A stretch of DNA of 5,414 bases from Oscillospiraceae bacterium (lineage in GTDB: Bacteria; Bacillota_A; Clostridia; Oscillospirales; Ruminococcaceae). This document shows positions 5,001 to 5,414 of the stretch, in pieces. Location: positions 1 to 5,414 of the forward strand of contig JAFWUX010000219.1 of the NCBI GenBank assembly GCA_017523995.1. The letters run 5' to 3'. Within the stretch, counting starts at the first letter, position 1. Each line of letters starts with the position of its first letter. Under the pieces are notes generated by a model, which worked only from the letters and a program-made list of their open reading frames with translations, made no database searches and was not told the DNA's origin. Position numbers and translations under genes: made by a program.

Positions 5001-5414
5001 ATGTTAATTCTCGTAGTCAACGCCGGAAGCTCCTCGCTGAAGTATCAGCTCATCAATATGGATGATGAGTCCGTGCTCGCAAAGGGCAACTGCGACCGCA
5101 TCGGCATCGACGGCCATGTTTCCCACAAGACCGCTGACGGCAGAACAGTCGATGCAGACTGCAATTTCCCGACGCACACCGAGGCTTTTGAAAAGCTCGT
5201 TGAGGTTCTGACCACCGGCGATGCTGCTGTCATCAAGTCCATGGACGAGATCTCCGCAGTCGGCCACCGTATCGTTCAGGGCGCTGAGGTCTTTGACAAG
5301 CCGTGTCTCGTTACACCGGAGGTCATCGACAAGATCGACGAGCTGCGCGAGCTTGCACCGATACATAACCATGCACACGCACTTGCACTCCGCGCCTGCA
5401 CCGCCGTGATCCCG
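5001..5414 (+). CDS. ackA: Acetate kinase, N-terminal part (runs off the window)
   Basis: The reading frame is open from the ATG to the last base, giving 138 of the roughly 400 residues expected. Acetate kinase is a cytoplasmic enzyme that interconverts acetyl phosphate plus ADP with acetate plus ATP, giving ATP in fermenters. Family marks are visible: VVNAGSSSLKYQL (5-17) with N7 and the serine run, VGHRIVQG (87-94) with R90, and ELAPIHN (117-123) with H122. These match Asn7, Arg91 and His123 of the Methanosarcina enzyme. Two local changes stand out: VQGAE where VHGGE is common, and HNHAHALAL where HNPPN- or HNPAN-like text is common. The start is supported by AAAGGAAG, with its core AGGA ending 10 nt upstream, and by the promoter at 4902-4930. 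tmcAL lies divergently on the left. The family call is near certain; butyrate or propionate kinase is less likely. Confidence 0.95.
   Translation, partial: MLILVVNAGSSSLKYQLINMDDESVLAKGNCDRIGIDGHVSHKTADGRTVDADCNFPTHTEAFEKLVEVLTTGDAAVIKSMDEISAVGHRIVQGAEVFDKPCLVTPEVIDKIDELRELAPIHNHAHALALRACTAVIP

Overview
This window looks like chromosomal DNA of a Firmicute, most likely a Clostridia member of the Ruminococcus/Oscillospiraceae type. The reasons are the strong AAGGAG-type ribosome sites, the mid-range GC content, a TmcAL (YlbM)-family gene, small zinc-ribbon proteins and hairpin-rich intergenic DNA. The lineage is inferred from style and family content. No marker gene fixes it.

Layout. Positions 1-177 hold no gene; they carry a string of perfect hairpins ending in a rightward terminator, probably the 3' end of a transcript that starts left of the window. 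Positions 178-2807 are a compact leftward four-gene operon, read from right to left: a YigZ/IMPACT-family protein, a small HAD-fold protein, and two tandem paralogous zinc-ribbon proteins. Both paralogues appear to end in a translation-factor (EF-Tu domain 2)-like beta barrel. Positions 2808-3086 hold no gene; they carry a leftward terminator and a second string of hairpins. Positions 3087-4776 are a leftward pair: tmcAL (tRNA-Met cytidine acetate ligase), then a small zinc-ribbon protein with one C-terminal membrane segment. Positions 4777-5000 are a divergent control region with a good sigma-A promoter for ackA and several repeated or dyad motifs upstream of it. From 5001 the acetate kinase gene ackA runs rightward off the end of the window.

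How it fits together. AckA interconverts acetyl phosphate plus ADP with acetate plus ATP. TmcAL uses acetate and ATP to acetylate the wobble cytidine of elongator tRNA-Met, so the divergent pair shares its small molecules. The other genes are housekeeping or uncharacterised.

The two least ordinary items are (1) the hairpin strings at 62-169 and 2877-3020, which share a core hairpin with the same AGC loop and compensatory base-pair changes, in opposite orientations, and (2) the tandem paralogues that join treble-clef-like zinc motifs to an EF-Tu-domain-2-like barrel. Neither amounts to a demonstrated new system. I see no CRISPR array, transposase, tRNA or rRNA.
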